A DNA stretch of 64,000 bases from an uncultured Tateyamaria sp. (GCF_947497045.1 NZ_CANMEU010000004.1:410841-474840), one strand, 5' to 3'. Shown: positions 25,025-37,358, counted from the stretch's first letter. Notes: generated by a model not told the origin, from the sequence alone. Made by a program: numbers and translations.

Positions 25025-25780
25025 TCACGTCAACCCGTCCCAGATCAGTTTGGTGCCCGTCAGGATCAACAACGCATAGGTCAGCACGAAAAACGCCCGC
25101 TCGGGCATGAGATGATGCGCCTTGACGCCCAGCCACGCACCAAGCAATGCAAAGGGGGCCAACGCCAGATTGGCCACTCCCGTTTGCAGCGTGAACATGC
25201 CCAGAAACGCATAAGGCACGAATTTGAAGATGTTGATGGCCGTGAAAATCAGAACCGTATTGGCCTGATACTCGGTCTTGCCCGGTTTCAACGACAACAG
25301 GTACACCGCCGCCGGGGGGCCACCGGCGTGGCTGACAAAACTGGTGAACCCCGCAACCGTGCCCGCTACAACGCCCACCCATTGCGGCAACGCAGCCTGC
25401 GCCAGTCGGATCCAGCCCTGCGCCCGGCCCACCTGCCAGATCACAAAACCCACGGAAATCGCCCCGATCAGTACCCGGAATACGTCTGCATCCGTGCGCG
25501 CAAACAACAACGCCCCCAAGACCACGCCCGGCAGTCCACCCGCCATCATCAGCACACAGACCCGCCAATCCCATTTGCCCCAATAGGGGCGCAAGGTTGC
25601 CGCATCCACCAACATCAACAGCGGCAGGACCACCCCAAGCGCCAGCCCGGGTTCAATCACCAGCGCCAGAACGGACGCTGACGCAAAAGATGCACCCGAC
25701 CCAAACCCGCCTTTGGAAATACCCGCAAACACCACGGCAGGGGCGGCGATTGCGAAAAACCAGACATCCAGAACCAACAC
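25025..25780 (-). CDS. TauE/SafE-family exporter-like permease (second copy)
   Basis: A ~251-residue, seven-to-eight-helix membrane protein of the TauE/SafE family with GISKGGFGSGASFASASVLAL near the N-terminus and FVSHAGGPPAAVYLL in the second half. No ATG fits the alignment; a GTG at 25780 with GGAG upstream gives the family length. It is divergent from mdh with 168 bases between them. The substrate is unknown and it is not closely similar to the first copy at 1369. Confidence 0.78.
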   Translation of the reverse strand: MLVLDVWFFAIAAPAVVFAGISKGGFGSGASFASASVLALVIEPGLALGVVLPLLMLVDAATLRPYWGKWDWRVCVLMMAGGLPGVVLGALLFARTDADVFRVLIGAISVGFVIWQVGRAQGWIRLAQAALPQWVGVVAGTVAGFTSFVSHAGGPPAAVYLLSLKPGKTEYQANTVLIFTAINIFKFVPYAFLGMFTLQTGVANLALAPFALLGAWLGVKAHHLMPERAFFVLTYALLILTGTKLIWDGLT

Positions 25781-25822
25781 GAGGGGCGGGCGCTCCAAAA
25801 CCGTTGCAATCCCTCCTCTTAG

Positions 25823-26911
<1,089 letters not shown>

Positions 26912-26933
26912 AACCACCGCCACTGAAAAATAT

Positions 26934-26965
26934 CGGGCCGGATGCCGTCGCATCTGGCCCGTTTT
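26934..26965 (+). terminator. Rho-independent terminator of mdh
   Basis: A 12-bp stem (CGGGCCGGATGC / GCATCTGGCCCG, one G-U pair) with a CGTC loop is followed by TTTT. It begins 22 bases after the mdh stop. Confidence 0.85.
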
Positions 26966-26983
26966 GCGTTTATATCCCCTGAT

Positions 26984-27772
26984 ATGCCCCAGTCGCGCCC
27001 CATTGAACGTAAACTGACCACAATCCTCGCAGCGGACGCGGCCAATTATTCGGGTCGCATGTCGCATGACGAGGAAGGCACCGTACGGGCCTTGCGCGCG
27101 GCGCGCGATGTGATCGACACGGCCATCACAGATGCGGGCGGACGGATTGCAAACACCTCTGGTGATGGTCTGATCGCGGAGTTTCCGTCCGTTGTGGGGG
27201 CGGTGCGCTGTGCGATCCATATCCAGACGACCCTCAATCAGGCCGATCACATGCTGCCCTTCCGCCTTGGGCTGCATCTGGATGATGTGATTGTCGAAGG
27301 GCAGGATTTGCTGGGCGATGGGGTCAATCTGGCGGCCCGTTTGCAGGAAATGGCCGACATTGGCGGCGTGCTGATTTCCCAGCAGGTGCATGACCATGTC
27401 CGCGGCAAGCTCAGCGGTGTGGAACTGCGCCCGCTTGGCCCCGCCACACCCAAACATCTGCGCGATGAGGTCGGGCTTTATGCCGTGGTGGCTGATGGCG
27501 TGAGCGCACCGCGTCTGCTTGACAATCTGGGCCCCAAGGTGGGTCCACCCACGGAGATGCCCGAACCCGCCCTGCCCGCCCCGATAACCGAGATGCGCGC
27601 CAAATTCGTCAAGGACCGGATGCGCATTGGTGGTGCGATTCTCGCCCTCGCGGTCGTCGATATCGCAACGGGCCTGCCGTTTGTCGTGACGATGATCCCG
27701 ACGCTGATCCTGATCTACGTCCTTTACAAACGGTGGCGCGCACTGAAGGCGGTGGAAAAAGCAGCCCTCTGA
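26984..27772 (+). CDS. Class III adenylate/guanylate cyclase with C-terminal membrane segments
   Basis: A 262-residue putative cyclase (or 276 residues from 26942). The CYC domain begins with RKLTTILAADAANYSGRM, whose Asp is the first metal ligand. NTSGDGLIAEF supplies the second metal Asp, and GDGVNLAARLQEMA supplies the transition-state Asn/Arg pair, so the active site looks intact. A C-terminal pair of membrane helices (GAILALAVVDIATGLPFVV, TLILIYVLY) would anchor it. cAMP is the likelier product; no sensor domain is visible. It lies between mdh and sucC. Confidence 0.84.
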   Translation: MPQSRPIERKLTTILAADAANYSGRMSHDEEGTVRALRAARDVIDTAITDAGGRIANTSGDGLIAEFPSVVGAVRCAIHIQTTLNQADHMLPFRLGLHLDDVIVEGQDLLGDGVNLAARLQEMADIGGVLISQQVHDHVRGKLSGVELRPLGPATPKHLRDEVGLYAVVADGVSAPRLLDNLGPKVGPPTEMPEPALPAPITEMRAKFVKDRMRIGGAILALAVVDIATGLPFVVTMIPTLILIYVLYKRWRALKAVEKAAL

Positions 27773-27845
27773 CGCGAACCACCGGATCCATCCATCCGCC
27801 TGCACCCATTGGGTTTTGATTCTAAATTTTCCGCATCTGCAATTT

Positions 27846-27875
27846 TGTGATCACACTTTTTTATGCAGTGATCAC
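27846..27875 (+). promoter_or_regulatory. Paired GTGATCAC palindromes upstream of sucC
   Basis: TGTGATCACA at 27846-27855 and GTGATCAC at 27868-27875 are perfect palindromes, centres 21 bp apart, 116-145 bases before the sucC ATG. The geometry matches the site before sdhC to the base, with the 10-bp palindrome again distal. Confidence 0.75.
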
Positions 27876-27990
27876 AAATGTCGCTTTTCCACTCAAAAAA
27901 TCGCGACTGCGGCATATTACCCGTTTACGCGGCGTTCAGGGTTGGTCGTATAGGGCTGAACGAGATGCATAATTACGGGACCGATCTGCC

Positions 27991-29184
27991 ATGAACATCC
28001 ATGAATACCAAGCCAAGGCCCTTTTGCGCAGCTATGGGGCACCTGTCTCGGACGGACGTGTCGTGTTGCGCGCCGAGGACGCAAAGACGGCAGCGGGCGC
28101 GCTTGACGGACCGTTGTGGGTGGTCAAGGCGCAGATCCACGCAGGTGGGCGCGGCAAGGGCAAGTTCAAAGAGGCAGACGCCGGTGACAAGGGCGGCGTA
28201 CGCCTGACCAAGTCGGTTGAAGAGGCCGCCGAGGAAGCCAAAAAGATGCTGGGCCGCACCCTTGTGACCCACCAGACCGGCCCGGCGGGCAAACAGGTCA
28301 ACCGCATCTATATCGAGGACGGCTCAGGCATCGAGACCGAACTGTACCTTGCCCTGCTGGTTGATCGACAGACCTCACGCATTTCCTTCGTCTGCTCGAC
28401 CGAGGGCGGCATGGATATCGAAGAGGTGGCCGCCAGCACCCCCGACAAGATCCTCAGCTTCAGCGTCGATCCCGCCACCGGCTATCAGCCCTATCACGGG
28501 CGCCGCATCGCCTTCTCGCTCGGGCTGACCGGAAAACAGGTCAAGCAATGCGTGGGCCTGATGGGGCTGCTTTACAAAGCGTTCGTCGAAAAAGACATGG
28601 AGATGCTTGAGATCAACCCGCTCATCGTCACCGACAGCGGTGATATGAAGGTGCTTGATGCCAAGGTATCCTTTGACGGCAACGCGATCTATCGCCACGC
28701 CGACATAAACGAGTTACGCGACGAGACCGAGGAAGACCCCAAGGAACTCGCCGCCTCCAAATACGATCTGAACTACATCGCACTTGATGGCGAAATCGGG
28801 TGCATGGTCAACGGCGCGGGACTTGCGATGGCCACCATGGACATCATCAAGCTTTACGGGGCCGAGCCGGCCAACTTCCTCGATGTGGGCGGTGGGGCGA
28901 CCAAGGAAAAGGTGACCGAAGCGTTCAAGATCATCACCTCGGACGAGCAAGTCAAAGGCATCCTCGTGAACATCTTTGGCGGCATCATGCGCTGCGATGT
29001 GATTGCCGAAGGCGTCGTGGCCGCCGTCAAGGAAGTGGGCCTGAAAGTGCCGCTGGTTGTCCGCCTTGAAGGCACCAATGTGCAGCAGGGCAAGGATATC
29101 ATCAACAACTCCGACGTGGACGTGATCGCCGCTGATGACCTCAAGGATGGGGCGCAAAAGATCGTGGCCGCCGTTAAGGGCTAA
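27991..29184 (+). CDS. sucC: Succinyl-CoA ligase (ADP-forming) subunit beta
   Basis: A 397-residue beta subunit that binds the nucleotide and succinate in the TCA step succinyl-CoA to succinate. The ATP-grasp N-domain starts [18 protein letters not shown] and holds [14 protein letters not shown]. The C-terminal domain has [12 protein letters not shown] and [11 protein letters not shown]. Length and order are normal. It is first in the suc operon; unusually, sucD lies 2 kb further on, after three other genes. Confidence 0.97.
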   Translation: MNIHEYQAKALLRSYGAPVSDGRVVLRAEDAKTAAGALDGPLWVVKAQIHAGGRGKGKFKEADAGDKGGVRLTKSVEEAAEEAKKMLGRTLVTHQTGPAGKQVNRIYIEDGSGIETELYLALLVDRQTSRISFVCSTEGGMDIEEVAASTPDKILSFSVDPATGYQPYHGRRIAFSLGLTGKQVKQCVGLMGLLYKAFVEKDMEMLEINPLIVTDSGDMKVLDAKVSFDGNAIYRHADINELRDETEEDPKELAASKYDLNYIALDGEIGCMVNGAGLAMATMDIIKLYGAEPANFLDVGGGATKEKVTEAFKIITSDEQVKGILVNIFGGIMRCDVIAEGVVAAVKEVGLKVPLVVRLEGTNVQQGKDIINNSDVDVIAADDLKDGAQKIVAAVKG

Positions 29185-29187
29185 GAT

Positions 29188-29913
29188 ATGATGCGTGTGT
29201 TTCTATGTCTGGCCCTCGCGGGGATGCTTGCCGCCTGCGCTGATCGCCCTGACCGGACCCTGCCGCACAATCAGCCGGGTCTGCCTCCCCTGGGGCTGGC
29301 CCCTACGGCTGCGTGGCTTGACGCACGACAGGTTCGCGCGCCTCAGACCCGCGCTGCTTCTGATATTCCTACATCGCAAATTCGAGAAACCGTCAGCGGC
29401 CCTACGACGACGCGATTTGTAACGCCCGCTGCGCAACCCATCTCAACAACCGGTATTCCTGATCGTCCGCGCCCATCCTCGACGGTGGCGTTGGCTGCTC
29501 AGGCCTTTAGCGACACATGCGTCGCGTCTCTACCCTCCATGACTGCTGCGCCTGATCGGCTTCGACAGGTCAGCGTGCGTGATTTTGGCGTGACCCCGAG
29601 TGATATTGGTGGAAAGCTGTTGATCACCGGCCAGCGCCCCGGAAATATCCAGTTGGAAACAGCCGTGGATGCCGGGCGGTCAGGCACCAATCATTGCCTC
29701 ATTTCAGTGCGGCGGCAGGATCCGGCCATAACCGCCAATGCGCTTGTCGACACGGTCACCAACGCCGGTTACGCCTTGCAAGCCGTTCCCGCAGAAAACG
29801 CAAGCCAAGCATGGGCGATTGTTGGCGCGCCCGCAGGAACACAGCTCAAGGTCAATACGCGGCGCAATGCGCTCGGCCAGTCCCTGACCGGCGTCTGGAT
29901 TACTTGGCGTTGA
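29188..29913 (+). CDS. Putative lipoprotein between sucC and sucD (first)
   Basis: A 241-residue exported protein with a lipobox LAAC ending at Cys17. A proline- and threonine-rich middle (about 20-100) is followed by a C-terminal region with two cysteines (DTCVAS, NHCLIS) and repeated beta-like segments. No family was recognised. It starts four bases after the sucC stop, so it is in the operon. Two adjacent ATG codons (29188, 29191) are possible starts. Confidence 0.68.
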   Translation: MMRVFLCLALAGMLAACADRPDRTLPHNQPGLPPLGLAPTAAWLDARQVRAPQTRAASDIPTSQIRETVSGPTTTRFVTPAAQPISTTGIPDRPRPSSTVALAAQAFSDTCVASLPSMTAAPDRLRQVSVRDFGVTPSDIGGKLLITGQRPGNIQLETAVDAGRSGTNHCLISVRRQDPAITANALVDTVTNAGYALQAVPAENASQAWAIVGAPAGTQLKVNTRRNALGQSLTGVWITWR

Positions 29914-29917
29914 TCAG

Positions 29918-30418
29918 ATGAACCGCATTTCATGCCATACACCACTAGCGGTTGCGATCTGGCTCGTGGTAACCGCCTGCATGCCCGCCGCGCACCCGGC
30001 CATCGACGCCTTTACCGCGTTCTGTTTCAAGGCGGGGCAAACGCCTGACGTCGCCCGTGCGAACATGGAGCAGCTGACCGGGGTTCCACTGCCCTTTGCG
30101 CTGTCATTCTGGGACAAGTCGCTGGCCCCTGCCCCCGGCACACCTGACCATGCCGAACGCCGCTGCGAAGTCTCGTTTGAGGGCGACCATGCCGCCACGG
30201 CCGTCGAGGCGGTCCGCGCCAAGATGGCCAGCCCGCCCGTGTTCGGCACCCAAATTGCCTTGCCCGCCCCTTACGTCCGCGAAGCAGGCACCGCCCTGAT
30301 TGAAGGGCGTGAATTGCTGCGCAAACGCGTGGCTGTCGTCCATATCGGCACACGCGGCACCCGGACCTTTATCGCGGTGGATCGTCTGCCTGCGAGCATG
30401 GGGGTGGCCGATGGCTGA
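29918..30418 (+). CDS. Putative lipoprotein between sucC and sucD (second)
   Basis: A 166-residue exported protein with a signal and lipobox ending VVTAC (Cys21). The mature part contains one further cysteine pair region (AFCFKAG, RRCEVSF) and an alternating beta pattern. No family was recognised. It starts four bases after the preceding lipoprotein gene and overlaps the start of the methyltransferase gene by eight bases, which indicates co-translation. Confidence 0.66.
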   Translation: MNRISCHTPLAVAIWLVVTACMPAAHPAIDAFTAFCFKAGQTPDVARANMEQLTGVPLPFALSFWDKSLAPAPGTPDHAERRCEVSFEGDHAATAVEAVRAKMASPPVFGTQIALPAPYVREAGTALIEGRELLRKRVAVVHIGTRGTRTFIAVDRLPASMGVADG

Positions 30419-31202
30419 TCTGCGCCCCTGCCCGGCCTGCGATGCGTCCGACGCGGCCAAACTCGCCAAGTATTCGCGCAAAGAGTGGCACGTGGCACGA
30501 TGTGTCAGCTGCAACCTGACCTATCTGCGCAACCCGGTCGCTTATGAGGCACTGGAAGAAGAGTTCGCTTGGGAAAAAACCTACGAGACCAAGACCCAAG
30601 CGGGCGGGTCAACCGCACTCAGCCCATCACTGAAAAAAATGCGTACAAAAACCGGGCTGACCCATCGCGGCCACGGGTCACGCATGGGTCAGTGGTTCAA
30701 CAACGGCCATGTGCTTGATATCGGATGCGGTGCCAAGACGAACGTGCCCGAGCCAATGACCCCATACGGGATCGAGTTGAGCCGCAAGCTGCATTCCATT
30801 GCAGACCGGAAAATGCGTGCGCGCGGGGGCTACTGCGTCCACGGCGCAGGTGCCGAAGCGATCTGGGATTTTGAGCCCGAGATGTTCGATGGGGTGGTGA
30901 TGCAATCCTATCTCGAACACGAGGTGGACCTGATGCGCGTTCTCAACGGCGCGTGGCGCGTCCTGAAACCAGCGGCCCCGATGTATGTGCGGGTGCCCAA
31001 TTTTGGCTCCATCAATCGCCATGTAATTGGTCGCAAATGGTGCGGCTTTCGCTATCCCGATCACGTCACGTATTTCACAGTGCCCACGTTACGCGATGTG
31101 GCGCGCCGGGCCGGTTTCACCCTTGAGGTGGTCAACCGTGCAACCGTTGCAATCGATGACAATATCAAGGCGCTGTTGCGCAAGGCCGAGGTGCCCGCAT
31201 GA
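30411..31202 (+). CDS. Class I SAM-dependent methyltransferase with N-terminal zinc-ribbon-like cysteines
   Basis: A 263-residue protein. Two cysteine pairs near the N-terminus (PCPACDAS and RCVSCNLTY) resemble a zinc-binding knuckle. The methyltransferase domain follows: [12 protein letters not shown] (motif I), [47 protein letters not shown] (motifs II-III). The layout resembles CMAS/Methyltransf_12-type sugar or lipid methyltransferases; the target is unknown. The ATG at 30411 overlaps the previous stop (ATGGCTGA). It lies between sucC and sucD in the operon. Confidence 0.82.
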   Translation: MADLRPCPACDASDAAKLAKYSRKEWHVARCVSCNLTYLRNPVAYEALEEEFAWEKTYETKTQAGGSTALSPSLKKMRTKTGLTHRGHGSRMGQWFNNGHVLDIGCGAKTNVPEPMTPYGIELSRKLHSIADRKMRARGGYCVHGAGAEAIWDFEPEMFDGVVMQSYLEHEVDLMRVLNGAWRVLKPAAPMYVRVPNFGSINRHVIGRKWCGFRYPDHVTYFTVPTLRDVARRAGFTLEVVNRATVAIDDNIKALLRKAEVPA

Positions 31203-31248
31203 CACGACGCCCCCAACACACAGACACCCTTTCAAGGAGACGCCCCAA

Positions 31249-32133
31249 ATGGCCGTATTGATTGACGAAAACACCAAAGTGATCTGCCAGGGCCTTACCG
31301 GGTCCCAAGGGACGTTCCACACCGAACAGGCCATCGCCTATGGCACAAAGATGGTTGGCGGGGTCACGCCCGGCAAGGGCGGGATGAAACACCTCGATCT
31401 GCCGGTGTTCAACTCGGTCCACGAGGCGATGGACATCACCGAAGCCAACGCCAGCGTCATCTACGTGCCGCCACCCTTTGCAGCCGACTCGATCCTCGAA
31501 GCGATTGATGCCGAGATGCCCCTGATCGTGTGCATCACCGAAGGCATCCCGGTTCTGGACATGATGCGGGTGCAGCGTGCGCTGGAGGGGTCGAAATCCC
31601 GCCTGATCGGCCCCAACTGCCCCGGTGTCATCACGCCCGATGCCTGCAAGATCGGCATCATGCCAGGCCACATTCACAAGCGCGGGAGCGTGGGTGTCGT
31701 AAGCCGCTCGGGCACCCTCACATATGAGGCTGTGAAACAGACAACCGATATGGGCCTTGGTCAGTCCAGCGCCGTCGGCATCGGGGGCGATCCTATCAAG
31801 GGCACCGAACATATCGACGTGCTTGAGATGTTCCTCGCCGATCCGGAGACCGAAAGCATCATTATGATCGGCGAGATCGGCGGCAGCGCCGAAGAGGACG
31901 CCGCCCAGTTCCTCGCAGATGAAAAGAAAGCGGGCCGCTGGAAACCGACCGCCGGTTTCATCGCAGGCCGCACCGCCCCTCCGGGCCGCCGTATGGGCCA
32001 TGCGGGTGCCATCGTGGCCGGTGGCAAAGGCGGGGCCGAGGACAAGATCGACGCCATGCGTGCCGCCGGTATCGTTGTCGCCGACAGCCCTGCCACATTG
32101 GGCGAAGCGGTGATGGAGGCGATCAAGGGCTGA
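31249..32133 (+). CDS. sucD: Succinyl-CoA ligase (ADP-forming) subunit alpha
   Basis: A 294-residue alpha subunit of succinyl-CoA synthetase. The CoA-binding N-domain starts [24 protein letters not shown], and the phosphohistidine His251 is in [16 protein letters not shown]. The start at 31249 has AAGGAG upstream; the longer open frame from 31027 overlaps the methyltransferase gene in another frame. It overlaps the next gene by TGATG. Confidence 0.97.
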   Translation: MAVLIDENTKVICQGLTGSQGTFHTEQAIAYGTKMVGGVTPGKGGMKHLDLPVFNSVHEAMDITEANASVIYVPPPFAADSILEAIDAEMPLIVCITEGIPVLDMMRVQRALEGSKSRLIGPNCPGVITPDACKIGIMPGHIHKRGSVGVVSRSGTLTYEAVKQTTDMGLGQSSAVGIGGDPIKGTEHIDVLEMFLADPETESIIMIGEIGGSAEEDAAQFLADEKKAGRWKPTAGFIAGRTAPPGRRMGHAGAIVAGGKGGAEDKIDAMRAAGIVVADSPATLGEAVMEAIKG

Positions 32134-32831
32134 TGTTCACCGCGCTGCGCATGTCCCTCGCAACGGCCCTCGCATCTGTCGCCCTGACAGGTGCGGCGGC
32201 AGCCTGCGCGATGGTGACGCTGGACGGTGCGGAGATGCAGAAAGGGATCGACCCGCTGTCGATCTCGATCCCGTCCCATGATCGTCGGCTCGAGATCGTG
32301 CGCGGCTTTGTCTGGGTCACTGCCTTGCGGCCCAACATCTTTTCCGGGCAGGTCCGCCAGCCCCCCACCCGCCTGATTGCCAGCGTCGCCTCGAACCTTG
32401 CCGCGAGTGAGGCTTATCTCGACAGCCAATACGCCGAGTGGACCATCTACGAGTTGCAAGGCGACGGCGTGACCGCTTCGGATGCGGTGGTCTTTTTCAA
32501 ATGGGACCCCGACGTGCTGCCGCTGATCACGATCGGCATTCCCAACCGTTCGGCCGAGGGCTGTGTGCAGATGCGCTTTGCCTCGGGCGATGACAGCGGC
32601 CTGCTGCCCGCCTCGAAACGCCCCATCACGTTGAACGATGTCACCGCGGACATCCCCGGATACCAGAGTTTCAGGACAGCCAGCGTGCCGATCTTTTCCG
32701 GTGCCCCGGGTAGGGCCTATTCCGTGATGGTCGGGGCAATGGACCCCGCGGACGCGCAGACCTTTGGCGTCGCCCCGCCGAACGTGCCCATCTACTCTGA
32801 CCTTATTCTCGTGCAGAAGGACTTGAGATAG
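32133..32831 (+). CDS. Exported protein of unknown function between sucD and sucA
   Basis: A 232-residue protein with a signal peptide ending near GAAAA-CA and a beta-rich mature region that includes SIPSHDRRLEIVRGFVW, a long YLDSQYAEWTIYELQGDG segment and a second cysteine (EGCVQMRF). No family recognised. Its ATG overlaps the sucD stop and its end is four bases before sucA, so it is within the operon. Confidence 0.65.
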   Translation: MFTALRMSLATALASVALTGAAAACAMVTLDGAEMQKGIDPLSISIPSHDRRLEIVRGFVWVTALRPNIFSGQVRQPPTRLIASVASNLAASEAYLDSQYAEWTIYELQGDGVTASDAVVFFKWDPDVLPLITIGIPNRSAEGCVQMRFASGDDSGLLPASKRPITLNDVTADIPGYQSFRTASVPIFSGAPGRAYSVMVGAMDPADAQTFGVAPPNVPIYSDLILVQKDLR

Positions 32832-32835
32832 CCCC

Positions 32836-35793
32836 ATGACCGATTATCCCCAGAACGACCAGTTTCACGCCTCAAGCTTCATGCAGGGGCACAATGCAGA
32901 ATATCTCGAACAGATGTATGCGCGATACGCCAATGACCCAGGCGCAGTCGATGAGGCCTGGCAGGCGTTTTTCAAGGCGATGGGCGATGATGAGGTCAGC
33001 GTAAAACGCGAGGCTCATGGCCCAAGCTGGGCGCGCACAGACTGGCCGCCCATGCCCGGCGATGATCTGACCGCAGCCCTGACAGGCGAATGGGCCCCGG
33101 AGGCCGAAGTCAAAGGCGCCGGGGACAAGATCAAGGCCAAGGCCGCCGAAACCGGCATCTCGGTCAGCAACGATCAGGTGAAACGCGCCGTGCTGGATTC
33201 GATCCGCGCCCTGATGATCATCCGCGCCTACCGTATCCGGGGTCATCTGGTCGCCGACCTCGATCCGCTTGGCATGCGCGATCAGACCCCGCATCCGGAA
33301 CTTGACCCGAAATCCTACGGTTTTTCCGAAGCGGACATGGATCGCCCGATCTTTATCGACAAGGTACTGGGCCTTGAGGTCGCCTCGATGCGCGAGATTA
33401 TCGACATCGTCAAGCGCACCTATTGCGGCACCTTCGCGCTGCAATACATGCACATTTCCGACCCCGAACAAGCCGGTTGGCTCAAGGAAAGGATCGAGGG
33501 ACTAGGCAAGGAAATCCAGTTCACTCGCGAGGGCCGCAAGGCCATCCTGAACAAGATGGTCGAGGCGGAAGGGTTCGAAAAATTCCTGCATGTCAAATAC
33601 ATGGGCACCAAGCGGTTCGGCCTTGATGGGGGTGAATCCCTAATCCCTGCGATGGAACAAATCATCAAACGCGGCGGCGCCTTGGGCGTGCGCGATGTGG
33701 TGATCGGGATGCCGCACCGGGGCCGATTATCCGTCCTCGCGAACGTGATGCAGAAGCCCTACAAGGCGATCTTCAACGAATTTCAGGGCGGCTCGTTCAA
33801 GCCCGAGGATGTGGATGGCTCGGGCGATGTGAAATACCACCTTGGCGCGTCCAGTGACCGCGAATTTGACGACAACACCGTCCACCTGTCCCTGACGGCC
33901 AACCCCAGCCACCTTGAGGCTGTAAACCCTGTCGTTCTGGGCAAGGTCCGCGCCAAGCAGGACCAGCACAACGACACCGACCGCACCACCGTCATGCCAA
34001 TCCTGCTGCACGGCGATGCAGCCTTTGCGGGCCAGGGGGTCGTGGCCGAATGTTTCGCACTGTCAGGTCTGCGCGGCCATCGCGCGGGCGGCACCATGCA
34101 CATCGTGGTCAACAACCAGATCGGGTTCACAACCGCGCCCCACTTTTCGCGCTCCTCTCCCTACCCCACCGACAACGCATTGGTGGTCGAGGCCCCGATT
34201 TTCCACGTCAACGGAGATGACCCCGAAGCGGTCGTGCACGCTGCCAAGGTTGCGACCGAGTTCCGCCAGAAGTTCCACAAAGACGTGGTCATCGACATCT
34301 TCTGCTATCGCCGGTTTGGCCATAACGAGGGCGATGAGCCCATGTTCACCAACCCGATGATGTACAAGCGCATCAAGAAGCACAAAACCACGCTGACCCT
34401 CTATACCGAACGGCTGGTGCGCGACGGGCTGATCCCAGAGGGCGAAATCGAAGACATGAAGGCCGCGTTTCAGGCCCGCATGAACGATGAATTCGAGGCC
34501 GGGAAAGACTACAAACCCAACAAGGCCGATTGGCTGGACGGCAAATGGTCGCATCTGGACAAGAACAAGGAAGACTATGTGCGCGGCGAGACGGCAATCG
34601 CGCCCGAAACGTTGGAACAGATCGGCAAGGCGATCAGCACCGCCCCCGAAGGATTCCCACTGCACAAGACGGTTGGCCGCTTGCTTGATGCCAAGAAAGC
34701 GATGTTTGACAGCGGCGAAGGGTTCGATTGGGCCACCGGCGAGGCATTGGCCTTTGGCTCGCTGCTGACCGAGGGGTTCCCTGTGCGCCTGTCGGGTCAG
34801 GACAGCACCCGCGGCACCTTCAGCCAGCGCCATTCGGGTCTGATCAATCAGGACACAGAGGAACGGTATTATCCGCTCAACACCCTGCGCCCCGGTCAGG
34901 CCCATTACGAGGTCATCGACTCGATGTTGTCGGAATATGCGGTGCTCGGGTTCGAGTATGGCTACAGCCTTGCCGAACCCAATGCGCTCACCATGTGGGA
35001 GGCCCAGTTCGGCGACTTTGCCAACGGCGCGCAGATCATGTTCGACCAGTTCATCAGCTCGGGCGAAAGCAAATGGCTGCGCATGTCCGGTCTCGTGTGT
35101 CTGCTGCCCCATGGTTATGAGGGGCAAGGGCCCGAACACTCCTCCGCCCGGCTGGAACGGTTCCTGCAGATGTGCGGACAGGACAATTGGATCGTGGCCA
35201 ACTGCACGACGCCTGCCAACTATTTCCACATCCTGCGCCGCCAGATCCACCGCGATTTCCGCAAGCCGCTGATCCTGATGACGCCCAAGTCGTTGCTGCG
35301 CCACAAGCTGGCCGTATCCAAGGCCGAAGAATTCACGACCGGATCGTCCTTCCACCGCGTGCTTTGGGATGATGCCCAACAGGGCAACTCCACCACCAAG
35401 CTGGTGGCCGATGACAAGATCAAGCGCGTGGTCATGTGTTCGGGCAAGGTCTATTTCGATCTGCTCGAGGAACGTGATGCGCGCGGGATCGACGATGTCT
35501 ATCTGTTGCGGTTCGAACAGTTCTATCCCTTCCCCGCGCAATCGGCCGTCAAGGAACTGGAAAGGTTCAAAAAGGCCGAAATAGTCTGGTGTCAGGAAGA
35601 GCCCAAGAACCAGGGGGCCTGGACCTTTATCGAACCCAACCTTGAATGGGTCCTGGGCCGGATCAAAGCCAAGCACACCCGCCCCGTTTACGCAGGCCGC
35701 GCCACCTCTGCCTCGCCCGCGACGGGTCTGGCCAGCCAGCATAAAGCACAACAAGCCGCTCTCATCGACGAAGCGCTGACCATCAAAGGATAA
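32836..35793 (+). CDS. sucA: 2-oxoglutarate dehydrogenase E1 component
   Basis: A 985-residue thiamine-diphosphate enzyme that decarboxylates 2-oxoglutarate in the 2-oxoglutarate dehydrogenase complex. The N-terminal segment ([19 protein letters not shown]) binds E2. The TPP region has [28 protein letters not shown] and NNQIGFTT. The transketolase pyrimidine half has [15 protein letters not shown] and [21 protein letters not shown]. Length is normal. Its stop overlaps the sucB start (TAATG). Confidence 0.97.
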   Translation: MTDYPQNDQFHASSFMQGHNAEYLEQMYARYANDPGAVDEAWQAFFKAMGDDEVSVKREAHGPSWARTDWPPMPGDDLTAALTGEWAPEAEVKGAGDKIKAKAAETGISVSNDQVKRAVLDSIRALMIIRAYRIRGHLVADLDPLGMRDQTPHPELDPKSYGFSEADMDRPIFIDKVLGLEVASMREIIDIVKRTYCGTFALQYMHISDPEQAGWLKERIEGLGKEIQFTREGRKAILNKMVEAEGFEKFLHVKYMGTKRFGLDGGESLIPAMEQIIKRGGALGVRDVVIGMPHRGRLSVLANVMQKPYKAIFNEFQGGSFKPEDVDGSGDVKYHLGASSDREFDDNTVHLSLTANPSHLEAVNPVVLGKVRAKQDQHNDTDRTTVMPILLHGDAAFAGQGVVAECFALSGLRGHRAGGTMHIVVNNQIGFTTAPHFSRSSPYPTDNALVVEAPIFHVNGDDPEAVVHAAKVATEFRQKFHKDVVIDIFCYRRFGHNEGDEPMFTNPMMYKRIKKHKTTLTLYTERLVRDGLIPEGEIEDMKAAFQARMNDEFEAGKDYKPNKADWLDGKWSHLDKNKEDYVRGETAIAPETLEQIGKAISTAPEGFPLHKTVGRLLDAKKAMFDSGEGFDWATGEALAFGSLLTEGFPVRLSGQDSTRGTFSQRHSGLINQDTEERYYPLNTLRPGQAHYEVIDSMLSEYAVLGFEYGYSLAEPNALTMWEAQFGDFANGAQIMFDQFISSGESKWLRMSGLVCLLPHGYEGQGPEHSSARLERFLQMCGQDNWIVANCTTPANYFHILRRQIHRDFRKPLILMTPKSLLRHKLAVSKAEEFTTGSSFHRVLWDDAQQGNSTTKLVADDKIKRVVMCSGKVYFDLLEERDARGIDDVYLLRFEQFYPFPAQSAVKELERFKKAEIVWCQEEPKNQGAWTFIEPNLEWVLGRIKAKHTRPVYAGRATSASPATGLASQHKAQQAALIDEALTIKG

Positions 35794-37358
35794 TGCCCAT
35801 GACCACCGAAGTCCGCGTGCCCACATTGGGCGAAAGCGTCACCGAAGCCACCGTTGCCACCTGGTTCAAAAAACCCGGCGACACCGTCGCAGTCGATGAA
35901 ATGCTATGTGAGCTGGAAACCGACAAGGTGACCGTCGAAGTGCCCAGCCCCGTGGCCGGGACTTTGGGCGATATCATTGCTGCCGAGGGCGAAACCGTCG
36001 GCGTTGATGCCTTGCTTGCCACAATCGCGCAAGGTGACGCTGGCAATGCTGCGGCCCCCAAAGACAAGGAAGCGAGCCAGGACACCGGCGAAAACAATGC
36101 GGCCCACACCGCCGTTGCCGAGGATAAAGCACCCGCCGCCCCCGCATCGTCGGGTGGGGACAGCATCGATGTGATGGTGCCCACATTGGGCGAAAGCGTT
36201 ACCGAAGCCACCGTCAGCACATGGTTCAAGGCCGTGGGCGACAGCGTGGCGCAGGACGAGATGCTGTGCGAACTTGAAACCGACAAGGTCAGCGTCGAGG
36301 TGCCTTCTCCCGCTGCCGGCGTGCTGGCCGAAATCACTGCCCCCGAGGGGGCAACCGTCGATGCCAGCGCGAAACTGGCCGTGATCTCGTCATCCGGTGC
36401 GCCTGCCAAGGCGGCCGAGAGCAACGCCCCGCCCCCACCGGCCGCCCAGGGCACCGCCCGTTCGGACACCGAAGATGCCCCCGCTGCGAAAAAGGCGATG
36501 GCAGAAGCGGGGCTGAGCGCCGATCAGGTCACCGGCTCTGGCCGCGATGGGCGCATTATGAAGGACGATGTCGCCAAGGCCGTCGCCGCCGCTGCCAGCG
36601 CACCCGCTCCGGCCCCAGTGGCTGCTGCACCACGTGCGCCTGTGGCCGCTGATGATGCCGCCCGCGAGGAACGCGTCAAGATGACCCGCCTGCGCCAGAC
36701 CATCGCCAAGCGGCTCAAGGACAGCCAGAACACCGCTGCCATGCTCACCACCTATAACGAGGTCGACATGACCGAGGTGATGGCCCTGCGCAGCGAGTAC
36801 AAGGACCTGTTCCTCAAGAAACACGGGGTCAAGCTGGGCTTCATGTCCTTCTTCACCAAGGCCTGCGTACATGCGTTGCGCGAGGTGCCCGAGGTCAATG
36901 CCGAGATCGACGGCACGGACGTCGTCTACAAGAATTTCGTGCATATGGGCATCGCGGCGGGCACCCCCCAAGGGTTGGTCGTCCCGGTCATTCGCGACGC
37001 GGATTCCATGTCTTTTGCCGCTATCGAAAAGGCGATTGCCGAAAAGGGTGCGCGCGCCCGTGATGGCAAGCTGAGCATGGCCGAAATGCAGGGCGGCACC
37101 TTCACGATCTCGAACGGTGGGGTCTATGGGTCGCTGATGAGTTCGCCCATCCTGAACCCGCCGCAATCGGGCATCCTGGGGATGCACAAGATCCAGGACC
37201 GGCCCATGGCCATCGGCGGACAGGTCGTGATCCGGCCCATGATGTATCTGGCCCTGTCCTACGACCACCGGATCGTGGATGGCAAAGGGGCGGTGACGTT
37301 CCTTGTGCGGGTCAAGGAGGCGCTGGAAGATCCGCGGCGGTTGTTGATGGATTTGTAG
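35793..37358 (+). CDS. sucB: Dihydrolipoyllysine succinyltransferase (E2) with two lipoyl domains
   Basis: A 521-residue E2 of the 2-oxoglutarate dehydrogenase complex. Two lipoyl domains are visible, with modified lysines in ETDKV at Lys45 and Lys165, joined by Ala/Pro-rich linkers. A peripheral-subunit-binding domain follows ([29 protein letters not shown]), then the catalytic domain with [12 protein letters not shown] carrying the active-site His. Most bacterial ODO2 proteins have one lipoyl domain; two occur in several alphaproteobacteria. The ATG at 35799 is an alternative start that would lower residue numbers by two. Confidence 0.95.
   Translation: MPMTTEVRVPTLGESVTEATVATWFKKPGDTVAVDEMLCELETDKVTVEVPSPVAGTLGDIIAAEGETVGVDALLATIAQGDAGNAAAPKDKEASQDTGENNAAHTAVAEDKAPAAPASSGGDSIDVMVPTLGESVTEATVSTWFKAVGDSVAQDEMLCELETDKVSVEVPSPAAGVLAEITAPEGATVDASAKLAVISSSGAPAKAAESNAPPPPAAQGTARSDTEDAPAAKKAMAEAGLSADQVTGSGRDGRIMKDDVAKAVAAAASAPAPAPVAAAPRAPVAADDAAREERVKMTRLRQTIAKRLKDSQNTAAMLTTYNEVDMTEVMALRSEYKDLFLKKHGVKLGFMSFFTKACVHALREVPEVNAEIDGTDVVYKNFVHMGIAAGTPQGLVVPVIRDADSMSFAAIEKAIAEKGARARDGKLSMAEMQGGTFTISNGGVYGSLMSSPILNPPQSGILGMHKIQDRPMAIGGQVVIRPMMYLALSYDHRIVDGKGAVTFLVRVKEALEDPRRLLMDL

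Noticed and set aside
34063..35826. 587-residue minus-strand frame opposite sucA
   Set aside because: sucA has full family motifs along this span; the opposing frame is a by-product of its codon bias.
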